The notes under the pieces are model-generated. The model had not been told where the DNA came from, did not search any database, and saw nothing but the letters and a program-made list of their open reading frames with translations. The position numbers were made by a program, and so were the translations under genes. Positions 56,201 through 64,000 of a stretch of DNA of 64,000 bases are shown piece by piece; positions within the stretch are counted from its first letter, which is position 1, and each line of letters begins with the position of its first letter. This stretch comes from Tiliqua scincoides (lineage: Eukaryota; Chordata; Lepidosauria; Squamata; Scincidae). The stretch lies in contig NC_089824.1 of assembly GCF_035046505.1 (NCBI RefSeq), positions 48,463,774 through 48,527,773 of the forward strand. The letters run 5' to 3'.

Positions 56201-59200
56201 AAAATGCACTGATGTATTTTGCAATGCCTTTGGCATCTGCACTTGGTGATCAAGTTTATAAGTAACAGTTTGAAACCTGTTTAACTGAATAAATAGCCTT
56301 GATCATTCATGCCCTAGTTACTTCTAGGTTAGATTACTATAATCTTTTTCTTTTTTTTTTTATATGGGGCTGTCTTTGAAGACAGTTTGGAAACTTCAGT
56401 TTATCCTCAATGTGACTACCAGAGTGTTTGGAGCATGTGGGTCCAAATATGCCTTTTACTTTAGATACTAGTTTGTTTGCAAGCTAAAGTTCTGGTTCCT
56501 TTTTAAACCTCTAACAATCAAGACATTCTGGTCCTAAAGAATCGCCTTCTCCCAATGAACCTCCCAATTATTGAGGTTTACCTCTCAGACTCTGCTCTGG
56601 GTCCCCCTTGCTGCCTAAATCAGTGTGAAAGATTTTTCTGTTGTGGTGTTAAGACTTTGGCATACCCTTCCAAAGGAAGTCTGTCTAGACTTTGCTTGTC
56701 TTTCAAGAATGCCTGTTATAACTTTTCCAAAAGGCTTTCTTGGGTGCTGCCTCTTAAGATGACACTGTATTTGACTGCTGTTATAATTTTTCAGTCTGAC
56801 TTTTCTTTTTTAATATTATGTCTTGCTGCTTTAAAAGAAAGGTGGTATTTGAATACCTGGAATAAAGTAATATTTATATTTTGCCTGAAGAAGTATGCAG
56901 TTGTAACTTGCCTGCTGTTGAAGATTTCTCAAAACCTTTATAAAGTTAGTACAGGTGGGACCTCGGTATCTACTGGTTTGGTATCCACTGATTTGACTTA
57001 GCACTGATACCAAGGTCCACCTTTAAATGCCTTGTAACAAGGAAGAAAGCACCAAAATCCAATTTTCTACCTTTGTGCTGAATAATAATTATAATGTCAT
57101 TCTATTAGATTCCATTATTCACCCCACCTAGTGGCAGGATGCAGTATAGTGTCTATTCCAATGCATTCTGGGGCAACAACAGAGGAGCAAGAAACCTGGA
57201 AGTGGGTCTTTAAAGCTATTTTCCCACTGATTTGGTATCCACTAATTTTTTTTTTTAATCCACTGGGGGTTCTGGAACAGAACAGAAGTGAATATCAAAA
57301 TATGACCTGTATTCACAGGGATCATTCAAAGATGTCATGACAGAGGTTATGTTAGCCATAGCTGTTTCAATTTATAACTTAGATATGCCCTACTTGTTGT
57401 ATTTGCTGCTTCATAATATGCTTAGATTTTTTTGTCTTAGCCAAAATAAGTCACCTGACTCTCTGATTCTGTGTTAAAAATATATAGCTGAATTCCAGGA
57501 GTTGTATTGTATGTTTAGCATTTTTTTTCATTACGTTTAAGAATGCTTTGCTGTACCTAATATACAGTATGTTCCTGAAATGAACCACTTCAAAGAAAAT
57601 AGTCAATCTGTCCTGACATAGTGATTTTGTGTGCTCTGTCTCTTGCCCTCCTGAAATAAGAGAGCCCCGTTAGCTTATGTTTTGTCTATAATTGAAGTCT
57701 ATGGCTGATTGTGGTTACCTGTATCATTTTCTATATATTCACATCAACATTGTGGTGACTTCTAGGAAAATTCAGGTAAAGATGTTTCTAACTCAGAAGA
57801 AGCTCCTACACTTGGAGAAGTTAGGACTGGGAAATGGAAAGTGCCTACATATAAAGATTACCTGGATCTTTTTAGGAGTTTACTTAGCTGTGACACAATG
57901 AAGGTAAAAACTGTAATAGTGGGATTTTCTATGTGGCAAATGAAGTGATTCAGTTTTTAAACTTTCTTTCTTGCTGAAGGAACTTGTTTGCGTCATCTCT
58001 CCATGTAGCTTGTCTTGCTCCCACCCTTCCCCCATTCTCTGATATTCCCAGAAAGTTTCTAAGTATTCCTTAGAAAGATAGTCTAAGAAGTGTTTGCTTA
58101 TAGAAGGTGCTTCCATCCAATTTCTGGGAATTCCACCTCTCTCCTGCATTCCTCATATCCCATGCCATTGTGTTTCCATGGATCCCCCAACTCTTAGCAG
58201 AGGCTTTGGGGGTGCACAGGGAGAAAGTTACAGGAAAGCTCCTCTGTGGAAGCTTTTTTCTGTGCTTGATGGTGTTCCTTAGGATCTAGTCCCTGATTTT
58301 TGCTTCAAATATGCATGCTTGTAGTTCTTATTTGAATATAGTACAGGTCCAGCCTATTTATACGTGGATTTGACTCAACACGAATGGCCACTGCAAATGA
58401 GAAGGAATGTGCTGATCCCTGGAGAAAGGGAAAAATGCATCCCTTTAAAATCAGTTTAAAAAACGAAACAGTCCTTTAACAATAGCCTCCTTAATGAGAG
58501 AGAGAGAGAGGGCAGCTGGCTGACAATCCATCAATCCTTCTCTCTCTAGGTGACCCCTCCCTTCCCCCTGAGCACATGAAAGAAAGGTGATAACTTTGCA
58601 TTGGTGAAGGGAGGGGCTGAGTGAAGCGCCTTTGTAAGCGCCACTGATTGATGGATTGTCTTCTTAATGATTCATATCTTATATTACAAAGGTCAGCAAG
58701 GCTGTTTTTAAATCACCTGAGCAAAAAAACTTTGTTTTTTAAATGGATTTGCTATAGTGCATTTTTTGCCATCCACTGCGTTTTTTGCCATGAGTGCTTG
58801 GAATGGAACCCATGTGAATAATGAGGCTCAACCTGTAACCTCAACAAAAACAACTATTGCTTCTAGTTCTAATTGTAGAATGTAGAATCTGGAAGCAAGT
58901 TTTTTCCAACTTTAAGAGTCTTTTCATTATGACTACTCTTTCTGAACCTGGCAGATTAGTAATAGTTTATGTGTCTTTTTTATTTGCTTGCTTGTATGAC
59001 TTACCTTGAAGTCATACAAGGTCTTTATATATTTTTCAATTTTACCTTGTCAAAATTTTCTGTTAAAGATATTAAAAATTTTCTTTCATAAAGAAACCTT
59101 CTGTTAAATTTTAAATTATCCTTTTGTCCATTGCTGTCATCATATCTTCTGAGACCCTTATGGCACAATTCAAATCACAATCCAAACTATTTATCCCTGC

Positions 59201-62200
59201 GCTGGCTCAGAGTGTTGCAAATGTATTGTAAGACATGTTTGCACCTACTCAAGAGCTGTGTGCAGAGGCCCACACTGGTTTGGCAGTGCTGGATCTTGAT
59301 CCTGCACTAGCTGACACAGGTAGGCTTGTGCTGGGTGGCATAGGGGTGGATGGGAGAGAGTGGCGGGAGGGTGTTTTAGAGGCAGGGAGGGGCCATTTCT
59401 GGGTGGGGAGATGGTATGGAGAAGGACTGACCAGGGAGGGGGTGGGATCGGCGGCGGCAGCGCAACCACATCCTAATCCCCGTACCTGGCCCGGGCAGCC
59501 CTACGTGGGCTTTCCAGTTTTGTGCCAGCTATATAACCCCATGGAAATGGCTGGAGCTTTACTTGGAGTAAGGGGAAGAATACCCCAAGTAGACCTCCAG
59601 CTGCCTCCTGAGCTGCAAAGGATGCAACTCAGGCCATGCAGCCTAGCTGTGCCAGTGTAGCATACAATTGGGCTGTGACATTTTTAATTTAGTACAGCTT
59701 TCCAGTACTGGCATAGCTGTGCCCATGGGACATGTGCTGCATCCTGCAGTTGGGGGGCACATATAGGACTTCTCAAAGAGAATGGTTGTTTCCTTACCTA
59801 GGAGCTGCATTTCCCTTATGTCAGTGCTGGAAAGTAGGTTAGGATTGCACCCTTAGTGTATAATTTCGGAGTAACTTTAGCTTTACCAACTAACTGAAAA
59901 TCTTTTTTTTCCTTCAACAAAGGATTCTCTGCTTGTGGATGAAACCTTTCCAATTGCAAATTCACCACTACAGTCTCTAAATCGTTTGATCTATGATGAA
60001 CTCATAAAGTCAATCCTAAAAATAATTGAAAAGTTGGATCTTACAGTTCAGAAACAGAATGTAAATGAAGAGAGGGTAAGATTTACTTCCTGAACGTAAT
60101 TTATAGCAAAAGATGCTCTTTCACTTTTTTCTAGACAAACTATTGTCTAGTTTGGTATAGTTTATATTTGTGTTATTTTCATTAATATTTAGAGGCATTG
60201 GGATAGGTTGAGCTGTAAAACTTAAATAGCAACTGTATATAAATAAATGGAAATAAATGGATTGAAGAGCTTGTAATCTTACATTATGTTAGGTATATAG
60301 CAATGGAAAAAGAAAGGTAGAAGGAAAGGATATGTGATCAGCTGCTGAATTGATTTCCTTACTGGGAGTGTTAAGATGATAAACTGTAATGTGTATAAAT
60401 TACTGTGAATAGCATATAAATGGATTTTTATCTCAGAGCAGTATGGTGGGTGAGAGTGTTATAGTTTTATTGAGGCATTCAGATGTAAACTTCAAACCAA
60501 CATATTTAGAATTTAAAATTGAACAAGATCAAAATATGCTGCTATCTCCCTTACCATGCATGGTAATCAGACAGCAAAAACATTGGTTTGCATTGCTTGT
60601 TTTCTGGAAAATGCTGAAAGGCTATGCAGTGTGGTTTATTCAATGAGTGAGTATAGAGTATCTGAAGCTCAAGTAATTTAGATTAGGGTACATCACAAAG
60701 CAAGGGTGAACTTTCAACATATGCATTGTGAATGGTACTTGTAGAAAAGAATAAAGTTAGTTTGGATTCTTTCCCCCTTTCTTGACTGCTATCAGTGCAA
60801 AGCTTATAATAATTTCTGATAATTTCTGATAATTCTTTTCACAGGATGGAAGTGAACCAGACATTGATCTTAGCATTCCTACTTCTGATCCAGCTGCAAA
60901 CCTTCAGCCAATCAAGCCGAAAGACTTTACAGCCTTCATTAACCTAGTGGAATTTTCCAGGTATAGTATGATCCAAATAGTGGTGCTGGGAAGAAACAGG
61001 TGCACCTCTGTGAACTCCTACCCTTGAGTCACTTTTAAATGCACAACCATGCACTCTCTCAATACTTGTAAATTCTTGCTAGTACATGGTTGGATTTAAA
61101 AGTTGATCCACTTTTTTCTCATAGGCTGAGGTCTGTTTGCTAGTGGTCTTCAGTGATGTGTGGAGATGGGGTGTGCATTTGAGCCCTTTCCAGCTTTTTT
61201 CTCTATACCGCCTTACTTGTAGATTTGACAGCGCAATACATCTTGCACTGGAACAGGCAGACCAGGAGGCCTGCGCTGTATCTAGCACTAGATAGGGACC
61301 CTGAAGTGGCTCAGCCGGAGCCAAGAGGAAACTCTTCCCCTTATACCTGGGTAAGCTACTACAACCCTAATGGATCTCCTCATACTTTACCACCTCTGGA
61401 GGAGCACTGCTTGGGGAACGGAGTTGGAATCTGGCATAACAGGTCCCAGCCCCATCTCCTGCTTTCCACCCACCTGCCCCCGGGACTGCCTTCTGCCTGT
61501 CCCGGAACAGAGCTTGGCTGACACAGTCCTCCTTCCCCATGTTGGCGGTAGGCTGAATGCAGCCTCCATGGCCGGCACGCATCCTTGCATCGGCCCAGCC
61601 AACCCTCAAGGAGGTGTAAACGTGCTTTACAGCACATTTGCGACCCTCCTGGGCCAGCGCAAGGGACTTGAGCTGGCCCAAGTTGCAGTTAGGATTGTGC
61701 CCTGAGTCTCATAGACTGACAGTTGTAGGCTGACCATAAAACCCATTTTTCAAATGGGGTTTTTATAAGTATTATTCTTTGAGAGAATCTCTCTCTCTTT
61801 CTCTGTCTCTCTGGCTCTTACTCTGACTTTCTCTTGGTTAAATTGATAATGTTGCAAAATAAATCAAAACAGGAAACAGGTTTATTGAAACAAAAAGGGG
61901 GAAATAGAAGGTGTAAGACAAACAGCCAAATCCTATTCAGTTCACAGTAAACTGCTTTGGGTACCCATCCAGGAGAAAAATGGGGTATACATTGAATGAA
62001 TGAAGTTCACAAAAGGGGAGAGGAAACCAATAAAATCAGTTACTAACTAAACTGCCCTTCCTGGAAACTTGATCAAAGCGAATCAGCTTGTAACCCTCTA
62101 GTTCTTCAGGCTTAAACCTCTTGTGACTTTTAGAACCAAGTAAAATCTGCAGGTCTGTCAACCACTTCCAACAATTTATTTTTGAAAGACTAATATTTGA

Positions 62201-62767
62201 GAGAAGAAATGTGTGGGTTTTCATTTTTGTTTTGTTTTGTTAGGAGTATGTTGTAACACTTGGTTAAATATGATATTTTATTTTTGTGGTTTGACACAGG
62301 AATCACACTCTGCTAATGTTTAATTTCCTTTTACATCTGTTGCACTTTGGATTTAGCCCCAAATCTTCCATGTACTTTCAACTGTATGAAAAAATGGATC
62401 CCTTGTGGATACTGAGGCCCCAGCTGCACTCCGATCTAGTAATATGATTGTACTTAAGAGCTTTCATTTAATGAAAACTAAAGCTGTTTAATGAAAAGTA
62501 AATGTCAGCTGTCAGTTGAGAGTTGGTCTATTGATTTTTAGATAGTTCACATGCTTGCCACTTTGTGTAGAATGACAGTTGCCTTTATATCTCTTGTACC
62601 TTCACAGGGAGATCCTTCCAGAGAATTATACTGAATATTTTCAACCATGGGTATATTCCTTTGGTTATGAGCTGATTATACAGTCAACACAATTACCTTT
62701 AATTAGTGGATTTTATAAGCTGCTTTCCATTGCCATGAAAATTGCCAAAAAAATAAAATATTTTGAG
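41268..62767 (+). CDS. PRKDC: PRKDC (DNA-PKcs), 5' part, 18 coding exons, gene continues past window
   Basis: DNA-PKcs is the PI3K-like kinase that binds Ku at DNA ends in non-homologous end joining and V(D)J recombination. Exons: 41268-41427, 43463-43539, 44336-44428, 46059-46133, 46454-46562, 48020-48132, 48548-48647, 51215-51270, 51368-51398, 52907-53064, 53624-53770, 54129-54293, 54497-54665, 55869-55918, 57766-57903, 59923-60075, 60845-60960, 62608-62767. All have GT/AG borders and join in frame to 2070 bp, or 690 residues. These cover most of the N-terminal HEAT-repeat arm; the kinase domain is not in the window. Clear family segments include [19 protein letters not shown]-like, [40 protein letters not shown] and [13 protein letters not shown]. 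Exon 1 ([19 protein letters not shown]) is diverged from mammals but keeps the LLxL...LIRxL pattern. No damage is seen. No exon was found after 62767. Confidence 0.97.
41474..41658. repeat. Two tandem short palindromic MITEs in PRKDC intron 1
   Basis: Two units in direct tandem: CTGCAGCCCTGTCCGCTCC to CTGCATAGGCTTGG, and CTGCAGTCCTGTCCACGC to GCATGCCTAGGATTGGG. They lie less than 50 bp after exon 1 and are GC-shifted relative to other copies, possibly because of the CpG island. Confidence 0.6.
41725..42265. repeat. Repeat unit partly duplicated in tandem at 42266-42667
   Basis: The segment around 41770-41850 (GAAATAGCCATGAGCAATCC, then GCCTGAGGGGCACCTGCC) matches 42350-42422 (GAAATAGCAATGAGTAATCC, then GCCTGAGAGACACCTGCC). 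It includes a long inverted repeat at 41897-42032. Confidence 0.5.
41897..42032. repeat. Inverted repeat, arms about 60 bp
   Basis: The left arm contains GGAAAAGCAACACAGCTGCC and the right arm GGGCAGCTGCACTGCTTTTC. Inner parts AGAGGCTCTCCTTA and TAAGGAGAGCCTCC also pair. Loop of about 20 bp. Confidence 0.7.
42382..42667. mobile_element. MITE related to the 39999-40214 palindrome
   Basis: Termini CAGAGGTGTAACTAGG and CTAGGTATGCCTCTG. The interior has an inverted repeat (GGGTTCTCCCTGTGGGAGG near 42475 and CCTCCAGGGAGAACCC near 42580). No clear target duplication. Confidence 0.6.
42994..43396. mobile_element. hAT-like MITE (CAGTGGTTCTCAAAC type)
   Basis: Perfect inverted termini CAGTGGTTCTCAAAC and GTTTGAGAACCACTG, with a perfect 8-bp duplication GAATAATG. 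PRKDC intron 1, ending 66 bp before exon 2. Confidence 0.92.
43726..44178. mobile_element. hAT-like element (GGGGTGTCCAAGC type)
   Basis: Termini CAGGGGTGTCCAAGC and GTTTGGGCACCTCTG, with 8-bp duplication ATCTATAG / ATCTATAT. The interior is shared with 52119-52581 (GCATCACAGACATGAAACAG). PRKDC intron 2. Confidence 0.88.
44486..44905. repeat. Possible larger family-B repeat
   Basis: GC-rich segment in PRKDC intron 3 with an internal inverted pair (GGGAGCCACCA near 44500 and TGGTGGCTCCC near 44522). Borders unclear. Confidence 0.3.
45300..45465. repeat. Diverged family-B MITE
   Basis: Contains GAGGAGACCTCCAACAGCC and GCAGGATGCAGCAGAAGC, the usual internal order of family B. Termini degraded. 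Confidence 0.35.
46712..46857. repeat. MITE, family B
   Basis: Left block ACTAACTAATTTTCCAGTGC and right GAGTTGGTTAGGAGTGGGCTG. Interior GGCCTCCTCAGGGTAAGG as in other copies. PRKDC intron 5. Confidence 0.5.
47469..47730. mobile_element. MITE related to the 39999-40214 palindrome
   Basis: Termini TAGGAGCATAACTGG and CTAGCTATGCTGCT pair imperfectly. Flanks TTTAGAGT and ATTAGGGT may be a decayed 8-bp duplication. PRKDC intron 5. Confidence 0.5.
49300..49930. repeat. Minisatellite, about 90-bp unit with 180-bp higher order
   Basis: GCAGCTGGAGAGAGTTCC recurs at about 49315, 49495 and 49675. Between these, a related half unit starts CAGCTGGAAAGGGCGACTG. The first two 180-bp units are almost identical; later units are more diverged. 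Long open frames on the minus strand result from the absence of stops in the unit. Confidence 0.9.
50015..50500. repeat. Minisatellite, about 44-60 bp unit around GATGCTTGGTGGTAGAATGG
   Basis: The core GATGCTTGGTGGTAGAATGG or a variant recurs about ten times. The early units are longer, with GGGAGGCTTGGCTGGC. The later units are shorter, with GGGTCTGGTGTGGGGTGAGG. Confidence 0.88.
50538..50573. repeat. Perfect palindrome, 17-nt arms
   Basis: ACAGGAAGTGATGTCAC and its exact complement, separated by AA. It lies inside the hAT-like element between the second array and the right end. Confidence 0.9.
51525..52118. other. PRKDC intron 9 segment, probably an old retroelement remnant
   Basis: The stretch AGACCTTTATTGTCATAGAT followed by reverse-oriented sequence up to the hAT-like insertion at 52119 looks like a LINE in minus orientation, but I could not place its family. 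Sequence after 52582 (CAGTCATACCTAAGC) may be its continuation. Confidence 0.3.
52119..52581. mobile_element. hAT-like element (GGGGTGTCCAAAG type)
   Basis: Termini CAGGGGTGTCCAAAG and GTTTGGGCACCCCTG, with 8-bp duplication ATTTAAAC / ATTTAAAG. Same subfamily as 43726-44178. PRKDC intron 9. Confidence 0.9.
54897..55438. repeat. Larger family-B type repeat
   Basis: GC-rich block in the AT-rich PRKDC intron 13, starting AGTCCAACCTTATACTTACC and ending AGTGAATAGGACTGGGC. Several open frames cross it without conserved content. Confidence 0.4.
56156..56184. repeat. Small hairpin
   Basis: CTAAATGAGAC and GTCTCATTTAG pair perfectly around a 7-nt loop in PRKDC intron 14. Possibly chance or part of an old element. 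Confidence 0.6.
56952..57309. mobile_element. Pogo/Tigger-like MITE (GGACCTCGGTATC type)
   Basis: CAGGTGGGACCTCGGTATC at the left and AAAATATGACCTG at the right, flanked by TA on both sides. The interior contains GGTATCCACTGATTTG near the left and TTGGTATCCACTAATTTTT near the right. PRKDC intron 14. Confidence 0.75.
58344..58835. mobile_element. Pogo/Tigger-like MITE (GGTCCAGCCTATTT type)
   Basis: CAGGTCCAGCCTATTTATAC at the left and ATAATGAGGCTCAACCTG at the right, flanked by TA. An internal inverted pair GACAATCCATCAATC (58521) and GATTGATGGATTGTC (58646) is present. PRKDC intron 15. Confidence 0.78.
59162..59674. repeat. Larger family-B type repeat
   Basis: GC-rich block ending GTATAGCATACAATTGGGCTGTG-like sequence, with an open frame of 141 codons that has no recognisable domain. 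Contains GACATGTTTGCACC as at 16915 and 61640. PRKDC intron 15. Confidence 0.4.
59690..59855. repeat. MITE, family B
   Basis: Left AGTACAGCTTTCCAGTACTG, right GCTGGAAAGTAGGTTAGGAT then TGCACCC. It ends about 70 bp before PRKDC exon 16. Confidence 0.5.
61222..61705. repeat. Larger family-B type repeat
   Basis: GC-rich block in PRKDC intron 17 ending GCAGTTAGGATTGTGCCCTG. Contains GCACATTTGCGACCCTCC, related to 16915 and 63645. Open frames across it are not gene-like. Confidence 0.4.
61935..62005 (+). repeat. L2-like 3' tail
   Basis: CAGTAAACTGCTTTGGGTACC, shortened here to its L2-like core GTAAACTGCTTTGGG, then GGGGTATACATTGAATGAAT, the usual plus-strand L2 3' end. Confidence 0.5.
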
Positions 62768-64000
62768 GTGAGATATCACTCAATAGGAAGAAAAGTGTTT
62801 TGTAATGTATTCAAGGTAATAATAATGTAATGCTGAGCTATCCATAATTTTGTCTATATGTTGGGGTGAATATAATTATGATTATTTATTTTAACAGCTA
62901 AAGTGAAAGATATATTTGTATATAAGTGAAAAATAATACCCATATTAAACATTTGAGCAATTTGTAAGGGCTATAATCCTTAACAAAAATGGCACAGGAA
63001 ATTCTTTAATCAGTTATTACTGTTACTTGCTTGGCAGGATGCTATGGCAGGCTCTTGTTTTTTCCCCTAGTACTTTGGAACAGTTGTTTCAACAGTACAA
63101 TTCTATTCCAATAGAATTGAAGACTAGTGACACAAGAAGACTAGTGACATAATGCTGCCCATTCCTTTACTGTTGGCAAAGTCCTATTGAGAGTGCTGCA
63201 CTGCGATAAAGCAGTGCCTAAACAGCTTCCGCTGTATTGAGCAGGGAATAGAGGCTGCTGGGGGTCTCCCCAAGAGAAGGGGACATTATCGCCATCCTCT
63301 GGGGTAAGCCCCAGCAACCCCAGAGGATTGCTGGGGGGCTTACTGTGGGGTTACTCAGGCTTGTATCAGCAAAATCATTGGCACAAGTCTGAGCACCCTC
63401 TGTCAGGAAATCAGGCCTGGGAACGGGGAAGGATATGGTGGCAGCCACTGCCGCCATTCCCACCCCTCCCAGGCTTGACCCGCTTCACCCCGTCAACATC
63501 CCCTCTGCCTTCCTTCCCCTGTGCTTCCGCTGGCTCGTGAAAAGACTACCTGCTCCTGCAGGCATAGGCCGACTGACACCATCAGGCTGGGACAGGTCTT
63601 TCCGCCAGCACCACAATCTTCCACACTGCTGCAACTTGCCTTATGGCACGTTTGCAAAAGGTTGTGAAGCTACACACTTCCTTCCCTTAGCCCCTCCTCA
63701 TACGTAAATATTCTCTACACTCCTCCCCCTGGCCCTAACTGTTGTTTGTCATGATTGAACCAACTGCATGTGGATCAGAGGGCCAGAAGAAAGAGTATGC
63801 AGTCCCGTACTCCATGCACAATTTCTTACCCATTTTTACAAACCTGTATCAGATGGCAAGTGACAGACATAAGAACAGCCTGGCTGGTCGACATTCCAAT
63901 AATTTTTAACAAGAGCTTGTGGGTTACACAGACTCTTGTTATATGCATGGTGTTAACTCAGAATAGTCCATTATCTAGTAATGCCTTTTTAGAAATTTGA
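62768..64000 (+). other. PRKDC: PRKDC intron 18 (start), with a GC-rich repeat
   Basis: No exon seen. About 63140-63670 is a GC-rich block similar to the larger family-B repeats (contains GGCACGTTTGCAAAAGG). The rest is unremarkable AT-rich sequence. The next PRKDC exon lies beyond the right edge. Confidence 0.6.

Noticed and set aside
59235-59660. 141-codon open frame in PRKDC intron 15
   Set aside because: Lies in a GC-rich repeat of which similar copies occur elsewhere in the window; no conserved motif.

Overview
This is vertebrate nuclear DNA, most likely from a squamate reptile (lizard or snake). It holds intron-rich genes with consensus GT/AG splice sites, CR1-type LINE fragments whose 3' ends are typical of non-avian reptiles, a tRNA-derived SINE with an L2-like tail, and very many short DNA transposons (hAT-like with 8-bp target-site duplications, pogo/Tigger-like with TA duplications). 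The group assignment rests on repeat types and gene order. No species can be named.

Layout: the gene order UBE2V2 - MCM4 - PRKDC is the one known from other amniotes (human 8q11). (1) 1-7142: probable first intron of UBE2V2 (minus strand), ending in a 16-bp coding exon 1 inside a CpG island at about 6640-7430. (2) 7143-20106: intergenic DNA with a cluster of three tRNA-Ala(AGC) genes at 12726-14299, two broken tRNA-Ala copies inside an inverted duplication at 8341-11195, two fossil LTRs and many MITEs. (3) 20107-40414: the complete MCM4 gene on the minus strand. Sixteen coding exons join in frame to 871 codons. (4) 40415-41267: an 853-bp CpG-rich gap between the MCM4 and PRKDC start codons, a shared divergent promoter with E2F-like and CCAAT motifs. 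(5) 41268-64000: the 5' part of PRKDC on the plus strand. Eighteen coding exons encode the first 690 residues, and the gene runs off the right edge.

How the genes relate: MCM4 is a subunit of the MCM2-7 replicative helicase, PRKDC encodes DNA-PKcs of non-homologous end joining, and UBE2V2 (MMS2) works with UBC13 in K63-ubiquitin post-replication repair. The protein-coding content is therefore a conserved replication and repair neighbourhood.

The least ordinary content is in the non-coding DNA: a tRNA-Ala cluster next to a palindromic duplication of tRNA-Ala joined to a CR1-like tail; hAT-like MITEs that carry minisatellites; a pogo-like MITE family with a different microsatellite at the same internal site in two copies; and palindromic MITEs close to the MCM4, PRKDC and UBE2V2 promoters. 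I found no clear sign of a previously undescribed protein-coding system.
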